Shown: positions 24,822 to 34,160 of the stretch, piece after piece
Layout: each line of letters opens with the position of its first letter
Numbering within the stretch: the stretch's first letter is position 1
NCBI GenBank assembly: GCA_003343805.1
Contig: QAKM01000095.1
Span: 1 to 40,615, forward strand
Length of the DNA stretch: 40,615 nt
Source of the DNA: Bacillota bacterium
Lineage (GTDB): Bacteria; Bacillota; Clostridia; Christensenellales; Borkfalkiaceae
Direction of reading: 5' to 3'
Program-made: the position numbers and the translations under genes
Notes under the pieces: model-generated
What the model saw: only the letters and a program-made list of their open reading frames with translations
What the model was told of the DNA's origin: nothing
The model's database searches: none

Positions 24822-27146
24822 ATGATCGTAAAATTAGACCGTGGCTGGGAATTTTGCAAAGAGGGGAAGGTGTTTTCCCCTGTCTCCCTTCCGCATGACG
24901 CGATGCTCGGGGAACGGCGATCACCGACCTCTTTGAGCGGAGAAGCGGGGGCGTTCTTTCCGGGCGGGAAATACCGCTATCAAAAAAAACTCACCTTCTC
25001 CCCCGAGGAGCTGAAAAAGGATATTTCGCTCCTCTTTGAGGGCGTCTACCGCAATGCCAAAGTCTTTCTGAACGGCACCAAAGTGGGAGCGCACAAGTAC
25101 GGCTATACGGAATTTACCGTCTCTTTGAACGGCGCGGCAAGGGCGGGGGAAAACCTCCTCGAAGTCATCGCCGATAATTCCCTCGTCCCCAACTGCCGCT
25201 GGTATTCGGGCGCGGGCATCTACCGCCCCGTGTGGCTCATTGTCTCCGCCAAGGACGCCCCCAAAACCTTGCGGATCGTGACGCGCTCCATCTCTCCCGC
25301 CGTCATTTCGGTGACGGCGGATGAGGGGGCGGATGTGGAAATTTACGACGGCAAAACGCTCGTTGCGAAGGGCGCCGCGGGGGAATTTACCATCCCCAAC
25401 GCCAAGCTCTGGTCGGCGGAAACGCCGCATCTCTATACGGCGGTCGCAAAGCGCGGCGGGGAGGAACTCAAAACGACGTTCGGCATCCGCACCGTCGAAT
25501 GCGACCCTAAACGCGGTTTTCTCATCAACGGAAAGCGGACGCTTCTTCGCGGCGGCTGCATCCATCACGACAACGGCGTTCTGGGCGCGTGCAGCTATCC
25601 CGATGCCGAAGAGCGCCGCGTGCGCATCCTCAAAGAACAGGGCTTTAACGCGCTGCGCATTTCACACAACCCCGCCTCGCGGGCTCTCCTCGATGCCTGC
25701 GATAAGCTCGGAATGTACGTCATGGACGAGTGCTTCGACGGCTGGTATATCCCCAAGAACTATCACGACTATTCGCGCGACTTCTTTGAAGGATACAAGG
25801 ATGATCTCCGTGCGATGGTGGAAAAGGATTTCGATCATCCGTGTGTCGTGATGTATTCCGTCGGGAACGAGGTGACGGAGACGGCGGAAGAGAAGGGCGT
25901 AAAGCTCTGCGGCGAGATGCGCGATCTGCTGCATTCTCTCGATCCGACCCGCCCCGTGACGTGCGGCATTAACGTGCTTTTGGACGTCTACATCAAAAAA
26001 GGCATGGGCATCTACCGCGACAAAGGGGAGTACCGCCGCGAGCCGCTGCCCGAGGGCAGGACCTATCGCGAAAAGCGCGCGGGTTCGGCATTCTTCAACT
26101 ATTGGGCTGCCAAATTGGGCGGGCTCATGTTCCTCATGAGCAAGGGCAAGACGGCGGAAAAGATCGTTGCGGACATTGCGCCCTCCCTCGATATCGTCGG
26201 GCTCAATTACGCCTCCTCCCGCTATGACATCGATGTGAAGAAATATCCCGACCGCATGATGGTGGGCTCGGAGACGATGGCGGCGGACCTTCCCTACAAC
26301 TGGGAGCGGGTCAGCCGGTATCCGCAGGTCATCGGCGATTTTGTGTGGGCGGCGTGGGATTACCTGGGCGAAGCGTGCATGGGCTGGCATTATCCTTCCT
26401 ACAAGGGGCTGCCTCTCCTTGCCGAGCAGGGCATGGTGGACATGACGGGCGACCCTTTGGCGCAGATGGCGTTCATGCAGACGGTGTGGGGAATGCGGAA
26501 GGCGCCCTATCTTGCGGTGCGGCCTTTGAACCACAGCGGCGAGACGCCCGTCAAAGGGGCATGGCAGTTCACGAACGCCATTGCAAGCTGGAATTGGCAG
26601 GGCTATGAAGGCAAAAAGACGGTCGCCGAAGTGTATTCTTCCGCCTATGCCGTGCGGCTTCTTCTGAACGGCAAAAAGATCGGCGAAAAGCGCGTCAAAA
26701 AATACAAGGCGCTTTTCAATGTCAGGTACGCGCCCGGGACGCTTGTTGCCGTCGCCCTCGATGAGAGCGGCCGCGAAGTGGGAAGGAGCGAGCTCAGAAC
26801 GGGCAGCCGCGAGACCTTCCTTCGTGTCAAGACAGATAAAACGGCGCTCCGTGCGAACGGGCAGGATCTTTGCTTCGCCGAGATCGAATTTGTCGACAGC
26901 CGCGGGCAGCGCAAGCCCTACATCGAACAGCCCGTCGAGCTCTCTCTCACGGGCGGCGGGGCAGAGCTTTTGGGCTTCGGGAGCGCCCTCAATAAGACAA
27001 ACGAGGGATTTTTGACGAGAAGGCACAACTCCTTCCGCGGCAGGGCGCTCGCCGTGTTCCGCGCGGGGCACGAGGCGGGCAGGCTCACCGTCACCGTCAC
27101 TTCGTCGGGCGTTGTGTCGCAGACCTTCCACATCGATATCAGATAA
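24822..27146 (+). CDS. GH2 family glycosidase
   Basis: The 774-aa protein has the GH2 order: sugar-binding jelly roll (about 1-145, SLPHDAML, GVYRNAKVFLNG), immunoglobulin-like domain (about 146-225), TIM barrel (from 226) and C-terminal beta domains (about 570-774). Acid/base Glu350 is in YSVGNEVTE and the likely nucleophile Glu484 in MVGSETMA. The family holds beta-galactosidases, beta-glucuronidases, beta-mannosidases and arabinopyranosidases; the barrel lacks features that would name one, so the sugar is open. No signal peptide. Only 9 bases separate it from the symporter gene. Confidence 0.9.
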   Translation: MIVKLDRGWEFCKEGKVFSPVSLPHDAMLGERRSPTSLSGEAGAFFPGGKYRYQKKLTFSPEELKKDISLLFEGVYRNAKVFLNGTKVGAHKYGYTEFTVSLNGAARAGENLLEVIADNSLVPNCRWYSGAGIYRPVWLIVSAKDAPKTLRIVTRSISPAVISVTADEGADVEIYDGKTLVAKGAAGEFTIPNAKLWSAETPHLYTAVAKRGGEELKTTFGIRTVECDPKRGFLINGKRTLLRGGCIHHDNGVLGACSYPDAEERRVRILKEQGFNALRISHNPASRALLDACDKLGMYVMDECFDGWYIPKNYHDYSRDFFEGYKDDLRAMVEKDFDHPCVVMYSVGNEVTETAEEKGVKLCGEMRDLLHSLDPTRPVTCGINVLLDVYIKKGMGIYRDKGEYRREPLPEGRTYREKRAGSAFFNYWAAKLGGLMFLMSKGKTAEKIVADIAPSLDIVGLNYASSRYDIDVKKYPDRMMVGSETMAADLPYNWERVSRYPQVIGDFVWAAWDYLGEACMGWHYPSYKGLPLLAEQGMVDMTGDPLAQMAFMQTVWGMRKAPYLAVRPLNHSGETPVKGAWQFTNAIASWNWQGYEGKKTVAEVYSSAYAVRLLLNGKKIGEKRVKKYKALFNVRYAPGTLVAVALDESGREVGRSELRTGSRETFLRVKTDKTALRANGQDLCFAEIEFVDSRGQRKPYIEQPVELSLTGGGAELLGFGSALNKTNEGFLTRRHNSFRGRALAVFRAGHEAGRLTVTVTSSGVVSQTFHIDIR

Positions 27147-27158
27147 GGAGAGATACGC

Positions 27159-28862
27159 ATGAAACTTCTTTGTAACCCTTTGGAAATCGCCTATAAGTAC
27201 CAGCACCCCCTGCACGGTAAGTATGCCTATAAGGAGGCTGCCGACCCCACGCTCGTCTACTTTAAGGGGAGATACTTCCTCTTTACCTCCAAGTGCGGCG
27301 GGTTCTATTATTCGGACGACCTTGTGAAGTGGGAGTTTCACGAAGACAGGACTTTGGAAATTCACGGCTATGCGCCCGATGTTTCGGTGCGCGGCGAGTG
27401 GCTGTATTTCTGCGCCTCGTCCTATGCAAAGAAGTGTAAAATTTTGCGCTCCAAAGACCCTTTTAAGGGCTTTGAGCTTGTCAACGCGCCCTTCGCCTTC
27501 TGGGATCCGCACCTCTACTTCGAGGGGGAGAAGGCGTATCTCTATTGGGGGTGTTCTTCCAAAGAGCCCATCCACGGCGTGGAGATGGACGTGGAGAAGA
27601 TGACCCCGAAGGGGGAGCGGTTCGATCTCGTTTCCGCCGACCCTGCGCATCACGGCATTGACGATAAGTCGGTGTATGAAGATAAGCGTACCCTTTGGCA
27701 GAAGTATATCGCGCTCTTTACGGGCAGCGGCACCTTTGTGGAGGGCGCGTTCCTCAATAAGATCGGGGAGAAATACTATTTCCAATATGCGACGCCGGGC
27801 ACCGAGTTCCCGACCTATGGCGACGCCGTGCTCGTGGGCGACAGCCCGAAGGGGCTTTTTACCTGGCAGAAGCATAACCCGTATTCCGTCTGCCCGGGCG
27901 GTTTTACGCAGGGAGCGGGGCACGGCAGCACGTTTGAGGATGAATTCGGCAATCTTTGGCATACCTCCTCGGTGTGCGTGTGCGTCAACCATAATTTCGA
28001 GCGCCGTTTGGGGCTCTGGCCCGCGGGCGTCGATGAGGACGGCTTGCTCTTCTGCAACCAGTACTTTGCCGACTACCCGAAGGAAATTCCCGATGGCAAG
28101 TTTGATGCGAGGAAGATAGGGCCAGCTTATATGCTGCTCTCCTACAAAAAAAAGGCGACGGCTCTCTCTTCCCGTGAGGGGATGGAGCCTCAAAACGCCG
28201 TCGATGAGAGCATCAAGACGATGTGGCAGGCGGAGAGCGGAAAAAAGGGTGAGTGGCTCATGGTCGATTTGGGCGCGGAAAAGGACGTGCGTGCCGTGCA
28301 GGTCAACTTCGGCGACTGGGAGGTCCCCAAAAAGAAAGCGCCGAGAAGAGAGTACGGCGGCACCATCTCGCAGGAGCGCTTTATCGATACGGAGCAGCCC
28401 GACTATGTTTATACCCTCGAAGTAAGTTCAGACGGCAAAACATGGCAGCCTTACACGGGCGGCAGCACCAAACTTCCCCATAAACTGTGGGCGGCAAACG
28501 CGCGGGCAAGATATGTTCGCATCACCTTTGAAAGCGCGCCCTTCGGGCAGAGGTTTACGCTCTGCGGATTGCGCGTGTTCGGCTTTGGCGGCGGTGCGCT
28601 GCCCGAACAAGCGAAGGGGACGGCGGCAAAGCGGCTCTCTCCCACGCGGGCAAAGTTCTCGTGGGCGGCGCAGAAGGACGCGACGGGGCACTGCATCCGC
28701 CTCGGCATCGCACCCGACAAACTCTACACAAGCATTCTTTTGTACGATGAGAACGAGTACACAGCGACCTTCCTCGATGCGGGCACGCGGTATTTTTACG
28801 CCGTCGATGCCTTCAACGAAAGCGGCATCACACAGGGGGAAGTCAGGCAAATGGAGGGATAA
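27159..28862 (+). CDS. GH43-like glycosidase with discoidin and FN3 domains
   Basis: The 567-aa protein starts with a GH43-type beta-propeller (about 20-310): Asp29 in AADPTL, Asp116 in FWDPHL and Glu195 in FVEGAF stand where the catalytic triad is expected. Residues about 335-475 look like an F5/8 type C (discoidin) carbohydrate-binding domain (AVDESIKTMWQA, WLMVDLG, YVRITFES). A fibronectin-III-like domain fills about 485-567. Binding modules of this kind are usually on secreted enzymes, yet no signal peptide is present. AAGGAG precedes ATG 27159; the gap to the GH2 gene is 12 bases. The likely activity is on arabinose or xylose linkages, but this GH43 branch is not one I can assign. Confidence 0.85.
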   Translation: MKLLCNPLEIAYKYQHPLHGKYAYKEAADPTLVYFKGRYFLFTSKCGGFYYSDDLVKWEFHEDRTLEIHGYAPDVSVRGEWLYFCASSYAKKCKILRSKDPFKGFELVNAPFAFWDPHLYFEGEKAYLYWGCSSKEPIHGVEMDVEKMTPKGERFDLVSADPAHHGIDDKSVYEDKRTLWQKYIALFTGSGTFVEGAFLNKIGEKYYFQYATPGTEFPTYGDAVLVGDSPKGLFTWQKHNPYSVCPGGFTQGAGHGSTFEDEFGNLWHTSSVCVCVNHNFERRLGLWPAGVDEDGLLFCNQYFADYPKEIPDGKFDARKIGPAYMLLSYKKKATALSSREGMEPQNAVDESIKTMWQAESGKKGEWLMVDLGAEKDVRAVQVNFGDWEVPKKKAPRREYGGTISQERFIDTEQPDYVYTLEVSSDGKTWQPYTGGSTKLPHKLWAANARARYVRITFESAPFGQRFTLCGLRVFGFGGGALPEQAKGTAAKRLSPTRAKFSWAAQKDATGHCIRLGIAPDKLYTSILLYDENEYTATFLDAGTRYFYAVDAFNESGITQGEVRQMEG

Positions 28863-28865
28863 ACG

Positions 28866-31412
28866 ATGCTGCAAATCGATGAGATCAAAATAAACGGTTT
28901 GAAGGAAGGGTGCGTCACGGACAGCGATGCACCCCGCCTTGCGTTTTCCTTGAAGAGCGAGAAACAGGGAACAGAGCTTGCAAGCGCCGTCGTGCGCGTC
29001 GGTGGCAGAGAATTTATAACGAAAGAGCAGTGCGGCATTGCCCTCAAAGGGCTGACATTAAAGCCTTTTACGCGGTATGAATTATCTGTCACGGCAACGG
29101 ATAATTTCGGAAGCCTTTCGGAGGGCAAAACGCATTTCATGACGGGCCGCCGCGAACTTCCGTGGACGGCGAAGTGGATCACCAACGCTTCCTACACTTT
29201 CCCCAAGAACGCCTCGCCCGCGCCCTTCACCTTCCGAAAAACATTTGCGGCGAAGAACATCAGGCGCGCGCTTCTGACGGCGACGGCGCTCGGCATTTAT
29301 GAATTGGAGCTCAACGGCAAGAAGGTGGGGGAACAGTATTTCGCTCCCGGCTTTACGAGTTACAAACATATCCTGCAATACGACCTCTACGATGTAACGG
29401 CGCTTCTGAAAGAGCAAAACGAGCTTGTCGCCGTGGTCGGCGGCGGCTGGGCGGTCGGCAGGTTCACCTATTCGAGCAAGAGCCGCATCACCTGCGACAG
29501 GCAGGCATTTTTGGCGGAATTGTTTTTAGAATATGAGGACGGCTCGAAGGAGAAGATCGTCACCGACGAAAGCTGGCAGCAGACGATGGACGGAAATTTC
29601 CGCTTCGGCGACTTCTACGACGGCGAAGTGTACGACGCGACCCTCGAGCTGAACCAAGCCAAGTGGCGGGCGGCGGATATTTACAGGCCTAAGATAAAGC
29701 CGAAGATCACGGCGCGCTATGGCTGCCGCGTCACCGCGCACGAACGGCTGAGGCCTGTTGCACACTTCCCCGCAAAGAACGGGAAGGAGGAAATTTACGA
29801 CTTCGGGCAGAACTTCGCGGGCGTCGTCTCTCTGCGCATCAAGGGGAAAAAGGGGCAGAAAGTGACCGTGCGGCACGCGGAACTTCTGATCGGCGGCGAT
29901 CTCTGTGTCAAGTCCCTGCGCACCGCCAAGGCGACGCTTATTTACACTTGTAAAGAGGGGGAGCAGGAATATTCCCCGCGCCTTACATATATGGGCTTCC
30001 GCTATATCGGCATTGAGGGCATTGCTCCCGAGAATGTGGAAGTTTGTGCCCTCGTCCTGCATTCCGACTTTGAGGAGACGGGCAGCTTTGAATGCTCTGA
30101 TCCGCTCCTCAACCAACTTGAAAGCAATATCCGCTGGAGCGGAAGATCGAATTTCGTCGATATTCCCACCGACTGTCCGCAGCGCGACGAGCGCATGGGC
30201 TGGACGGGCGATATTGCCATCTTCGCGCGCACGGCGTGTTTCCATTTTGATCTCGGGCGCTTTCTCGATAAGTGGCTCCTCGATATGAAGTACGAGCAGA
30301 CGCGCGGCGGCGGGCTTCCGCACGTCGTGCCCAAGCAGGGGATGAAAGCGCCTTCCTCTCCCGCCGCGTGCTGGGGGGATAGCTGTATCCTCGTGCCGTG
30401 GGCGGAATATCTCGCCTATGGCGATAAAGCGGTACTTCAAGAACACTATCCCGTCATGAAGAAGTTTTTGAAGTCCGTCAGATTCTGGGCTTCTCTCTCG
30501 GGCCCCGGCAAGTATAAAAGGCACATCTGGAAATGGCTCTTCCAATACGGCGACTGGTGCGCGCCCGGGGAGGGCATCATGCAGTGGATGAAAAAGGGCC
30601 CCTGGGTGGCGACGGCGTACTACTATAATTCCTGCCGCCTTGTTTCGGAAATTGCCCGCATTTTAGGCAAGAGCGAGGACGCGAAATATTATGCTTCGCT
30701 TGCGGAAAAGATCGGGGAAGCCTTCCGCCATGTCTTTACGGACGGGAAGGGGACACTTAAAAAGGAATTTCAGACGGGTTATGTGCTGCCGCTTGCCTTC
30801 GGGATCGCGAAGGGCGCCGAGCGCGAGACGATGGTAAACAACCTCGACCGCCTCGTGCAGGAAAAGGATTATCATTTAAGCACAGGCTTTACGGGTACGC
30901 CCTATCTTCTCTTTGCGCTTGCCGATCATGGTAAAATGCAAACGGCTTATAAGCTCTTATTGCAGGATACCTGCCCGTCGTGGCTGTACTGCGTCAAGGC
31001 GGGTGCGACGACGACCTGGGAGCAATGGGATGCGCTCCGCCCCAACGGCGAAGTGAATATGGACAACCTCAACGGAAGCGATGTAGAGGGCGAAAACAGC
31101 ATGGTCTCCTACAATCACTATGCCTATGGCGCGGTGGGCGACTTTTTGTATCGCCGCGTGGCGGGCATCGAGCCGACGGAAGGGGGGTATAAGGAGTTTT
31201 CCGTCAAGCCCGTTTTGGGCGGCGGGCTCACTTATGCAAAGGCGAGCGTGAAAACGCCCTACGGCCTGGCTGCAAGCGAATGGCATTTGGATGGCGGCAA
31301 GTTTACCCTCAAAGTCACCGTGCCTGTCTCCTGCACCTGCCGCGTGACGATGCCGAGCGGAAAGCAAATGACGCTCAAAAGCGGCGAATATGAAATGGAG
31401 GAAACAGTATGA
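28866..31412 (+). CDS. GH78 alpha-L-rhamnosidase
   Basis: The 848-aa protein has the GH78 layout: N-terminal FN3-like domain (about 1-95), beta-sandwich domains (about 100-400), the (alpha/alpha)6 barrel (about 410-765) and a C-terminal beta domain. The signature DCPQRDERMGWTGD is at 436-449 with general acid Glu442; the base Glu719 is in TTTWEQWD. It removes terminal alpha-L-rhamnose, as found on flavonoid glycosides, saponins and rhamnogalacturonan. No signal peptide. It starts three bases after the GH43 stop with GGAGGG upstream, and overlaps the GH1 gene by four bases. Confidence 0.93.
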   Translation: MLQIDEIKINGLKEGCVTDSDAPRLAFSLKSEKQGTELASAVVRVGGREFITKEQCGIALKGLTLKPFTRYELSVTATDNFGSLSEGKTHFMTGRRELPWTAKWITNASYTFPKNASPAPFTFRKTFAAKNIRRALLTATALGIYELELNGKKVGEQYFAPGFTSYKHILQYDLYDVTALLKEQNELVAVVGGGWAVGRFTYSSKSRITCDRQAFLAELFLEYEDGSKEKIVTDESWQQTMDGNFRFGDFYDGEVYDATLELNQAKWRAADIYRPKIKPKITARYGCRVTAHERLRPVAHFPAKNGKEEIYDFGQNFAGVVSLRIKGKKGQKVTVRHAELLIGGDLCVKSLRTAKATLIYTCKEGEQEYSPRLTYMGFRYIGIEGIAPENVEVCALVLHSDFEETGSFECSDPLLNQLESNIRWSGRSNFVDIPTDCPQRDERMGWTGDIAIFARTACFHFDLGRFLDKWLLDMKYEQTRGGGLPHVVPKQGMKAPSSPAACWGDSCILVPWAEYLAYGDKAVLQEHYPVMKKFLKSVRFWASLSGPGKYKRHIWKWLFQYGDWCAPGEGIMQWMKKGPWVATAYYYNSCRLVSEIARILGKSEDAKYYASLAEKIGEAFRHVFTDGKGTLKKEFQTGYVLPLAFGIAKGAERETMVNNLDRLVQEKDYHLSTGFTGTPYLLFALADHGKMQTAYKLLLQDTCPSWLYCVKAGATTTWEQWDALRPNGEVNMDNLNGSDVEGENSMVSYNHYAYGAVGDFLYRRVAGIEPTEGGYKEFSVKPVLGGGLTYAKASVKTPYGLAASEWHLDGGKFTLKVTVPVSCTCRVTMPSGKQMTLKSGEYEMEETV

Positions 31413-32722
31413 AATTCCCCGAAAACTTCTTATGGGGCGCAGCGACGGCAGCGGCGCAAGTAGAGGGCGGCTATCTGGAGGGCGGAAGAACGCCGTCCAT
31501 CTGGGATAACGCCCCCGCGAATAAGATAAAAAACGGCGAGAACTGCCACGTTGCCTGCGACTTTTACCACCGCTGGCGGGAGGATGTAGCCCTCATGAAG
31601 GAGATGGGATTAAAGAGCTATCGCTTTTCCGTCTCCTGGCCGCGCGTGATGCCCAAAGAGGGCAAAGTCAACGAGGAAGGGCTCCAATTTTATTCCGACC
31701 TCGTGGATGAACTCTTAAAAGCCGGCATCGAGCCGCTCGTGACCTTATATCATTGGGATATGCCCGCGTGGGTAGACGCTTATGGCGGCTGGGAGGACGG
31801 GTGCATCACGGCGTTCTTCCTCGACTATGCAAGGGCGGTCGTGGAAAAACTTTCCGACCGCGTCACCGATTGGATCACCTTCAACGAGCCTTCCTGCTTT
31901 TTGATGAACGGCTATATGCAGGGGGTGCACGCGCCCTTCAAGCGGCACTATTTGGCGCTCCCCAAGTTTACCAAAATTTTCATGCGGACGAATGCGGAGA
32001 CGGTCAAGCTCATCCGCAAACTTGCCAAAAAACCGCCCAAGATCGGGCTTTCCTTTGCGGCGGGGGCGTTCATTCCGAAAAACGAAAACGACCCCGCCTC
32101 CGTCGAAGAAGCGCGCAAAAAGACCTTTTCTAAGGGCATGGGCACGATGAACAACCGCTGGTGGATGGATCCCATCTTGTTGGGCGCGCCCGTCTCTGCC
32201 TATGGTGTTTACCGCAACGGCGGGAAAAAAGTCAAAGAGTTCAAGTGCGATTTCGACTTCATCGGCATCAACCATTACGAGGCGTTCAACTATTCCCTTT
32301 GGGGCGGCGATAAGGGTATCGACCGCAGTAAGTTCCGCAAAAATTCTTTGGGTTGGGTCATCGACGAGCGCTCCCTCTATTGGACTGTGAAGTTTGTCTA
32401 CGAGCGCTATCGTCTGCCCGTCATGATCACCGAAAACGGCGTCTCTTTGGACGATCAGCCGAATGAAAAGGGCGAAGTCATTGATACGGAGCGCTGCCGC
32501 GCCCTCGAAGGGTTTTTGACAAATCTTGCCCGCGCCATGAAAGAGGGTATCCCTGTTTTAGGCTATCAGCATTGGTCGCTCATGGATAATTTCGAGTGGG
32601 CGGAGGGGTACGGCCCTCGTTTCGGGCTCATCTATGTGGACTACCAAACGGGGAAACGCACCCTCAAAAAGTCGGCATATCGCTACAAGGAGATCATTGC
32701 AACGAACGGAGAAGGCGTATGA
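31409..32722 (+). CDS. GH1 beta-glucosidase
   Basis: The 437-aa protein is a cytoplasmic GH1 TIM-barrel enzyme: N-terminal signature FLWGAATAAAQVEGG, acid/base Glu160 in TFNEPS and nucleophile Glu342 in ITENG. The aglycone-side motif NFEWAEGY is that of non-phosphorylated substrates, not of 6-phospho-beta-glucosidases, in keeping with a symporter and not a PTS. It probably releases beta-linked glucose or galactose. Its ATG overlaps the GH78 stop (ATGA) and its stop overlaps the next ATG, so three genes are translationally coupled. Confidence 0.93.
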   Translation: MKFPENFLWGAATAAAQVEGGYLEGGRTPSIWDNAPANKIKNGENCHVACDFYHRWREDVALMKEMGLKSYRFSVSWPRVMPKEGKVNEEGLQFYSDLVDELLKAGIEPLVTLYHWDMPAWVDAYGGWEDGCITAFFLDYARAVVEKLSDRVTDWITFNEPSCFLMNGYMQGVHAPFKRHYLALPKFTKIFMRTNAETVKLIRKLAKKPPKIGLSFAAGAFIPKNENDPASVEEARKKTFSKGMGTMNNRWWMDPILLGAPVSAYGVYRNGGKKVKEFKCDFDFIGINHYEAFNYSLWGGDKGIDRSKFRKNSLGWVIDERSLYWTVKFVYERYRLPVMITENGVSLDDQPNEKGEVIDTERCRALEGFLTNLARAMKEGIPVLGYQHWSLMDNFEWAEGYGPRFGLIYVDYQTGKRTLKKSAYRYKEIIATNGEGV

Positions 32723-34158
32723 ACCCTTTATTCCCCTTAAATGAATATGTGCCGGACGGCGAGCCGCACGTCTTTGGCGATCGGGTGTATCTCTACGGCA
32801 GTCACGATGAGGAGGGTGGTACGCGCTTCTGCACGCGCGACTATACCGTGTGGAGCGCGCCCGTGACCGATTTGACGGATTGGATTTGCCATGGCGTCAC
32901 CTATAAAAAGAGCCAGGATCCGAGAAGCAAAGAGGGCAAGCTCGTTGATTTCTACGCGCCCGACTGCGTGCAGGGAAAGGACGGCAAATACTATCTCTAT
33001 TATTTTGCCGCGGGGCCGAATACGTCTGCCTTCGGACCGATGGCGGTCGCCGTTTCCGATCGCCCCGAAGGGCCGTTTGAGTATCGTTCGGACGTCAGGT
33101 ATAAAAACGGTATGCCTGTTCTCAAATATCTCACCAACGACCCCGCGGTCATCAACGATCACGGCAAGATCTATCTCTATTACGGCTGGGGTTTCATCAA
33201 AGATTTCCGAAATCCTGTTTTCAAGCCGCTTTTTAACTTCGTTCTCTCCAAACTCTGCAACCGCTCGCTTGCCGATATCAGAAAAACGAAGCCGAGCATT
33301 CTCTCCTGCGCGGTTGTAGAATTAGAAGACGATATGTGTACGGTGAAGGAGGAGCCCAAAGCCGTTTTGGATAGCCTGACGACGGCAAAGCGGGGAACGC
33401 CTCTCTATGCGCATCCCTTCTACGAGGCGCCCTCTATCCGCAAATTCGGGGAGTGGTACTATCTCATTTATTCCTCCAACAAGAACAACGAACTTGCCTA
33501 TGCGATGAGTCGCTATCCCGATCGCGGGTTTGAATATAAAGGCGTACTCATCTCCAATTCCGATTTGGGGTTTCACGGCAACAAAAAGCCCAGGATGCCC
33601 GCAGGCACCATCCACGGCAGCGTGGAGAAGATAAACAGCAAGTATTTTGTTTTCTATCACCGCTGCACCAATGATACCGACTTTTCCCGCCAGGCGTGCG
33701 CCGAGCCCATCACCATGAATACGGACGGCACGTTTGAGCAGGTCGAAGTCACGACGCAGGGGGTGAGCGCGCCCCTTCCTTCGTGCGGGAAGTACCCTGC
33801 GGCGCTGTGCTGCAACCTCTATAATGTCAAGCGGAAAGATAAAAAGGGCAAGCGCGCCATCATCACGGCGAAGAACAGCGAAAGCTATGTAACGCGCATC
33901 ATAGACGGCACCGTCATCGGCTATAAGTATTTCGATTTCCGCTCTCCCAAAGAAATTTCCGTCACCGTGCGCGGCGGAGCGGGGGAGATGCTTGTGAAGA
34001 CTTCGGAAGAAGGCGAGCCTGTCGCCCGCGTCAAAGTGGAAGAGAGCAAAACCTGGCGCACCTTTTCCGCTCCCTTACAGCCCGTTGAGGGCATAAAACC
34101 GCTCTTTTTTGTGTGGCAGGGCGAGCCCATTGAATTTCTGCAGTTTGAACTGAGGTGA
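32719..34158 (+). CDS. GH43 family glycosidase (operon B copy)
   Basis: The 479-aa GH43 enzyme begins MNPLFPLNEYVPDGEPHVFG and is a paralogue of the operon A enzyme at 20172. Catalytic residues are Asp13, Asp141 in TNDPAV and Glu236 in PFYEAPS; the C-terminal beta domain is also shared. It differs by an extra segment at about 155-190 (WGFIKDFRNPVFKPLF). The frame is open further upstream, but ATG 32719 overlaps the GH1 stop in the usual ATGA fashion and aligns with the paralogue. Expected activity: alpha-L-arabinofuranosidase or beta-xylosidase. Confidence 0.9.
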   Translation: MNPLFPLNEYVPDGEPHVFGDRVYLYGSHDEEGGTRFCTRDYTVWSAPVTDLTDWICHGVTYKKSQDPRSKEGKLVDFYAPDCVQGKDGKYYLYYFAAGPNTSAFGPMAVAVSDRPEGPFEYRSDVRYKNGMPVLKYLTNDPAVINDHGKIYLYYGWGFIKDFRNPVFKPLFNFVLSKLCNRSLADIRKTKPSILSCAVVELEDDMCTVKEEPKAVLDSLTTAKRGTPLYAHPFYEAPSIRKFGEWYYLIYSSNKNNELAYAMSRYPDRGFEYKGVLISNSDLGFHGNKKPRMPAGTIHGSVEKINSKYFVFYHRCTNDTDFSRQACAEPITMNTDGTFEQVEVTTQGVSAPLPSCGKYPAALCCNLYNVKRKDKKGKRAIITAKNSESYVTRIIDGTVIGYKYFDFRSPKEISVTVRGGAGEMLVKTSEEGEPVARVKVEESKTWRTFSAPLQPVEGIKPLFFVWQGEPIEFLQFELR

Positions 34159-34160
34159 GT

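Noticed and set aside
25662..28193. 843-codon open frame on the minus strand across the GH2 and GH43-discoidin genes
   Set aside because: It is antisense to two genes with clear catalytic motifs, has no recognisable domain and no credible start. Long antisense frames are common in GC-rich coding DNA; the same applies to 17612-19156 (minus), 4682-5773 (plus) and 29526-30545 (minus).
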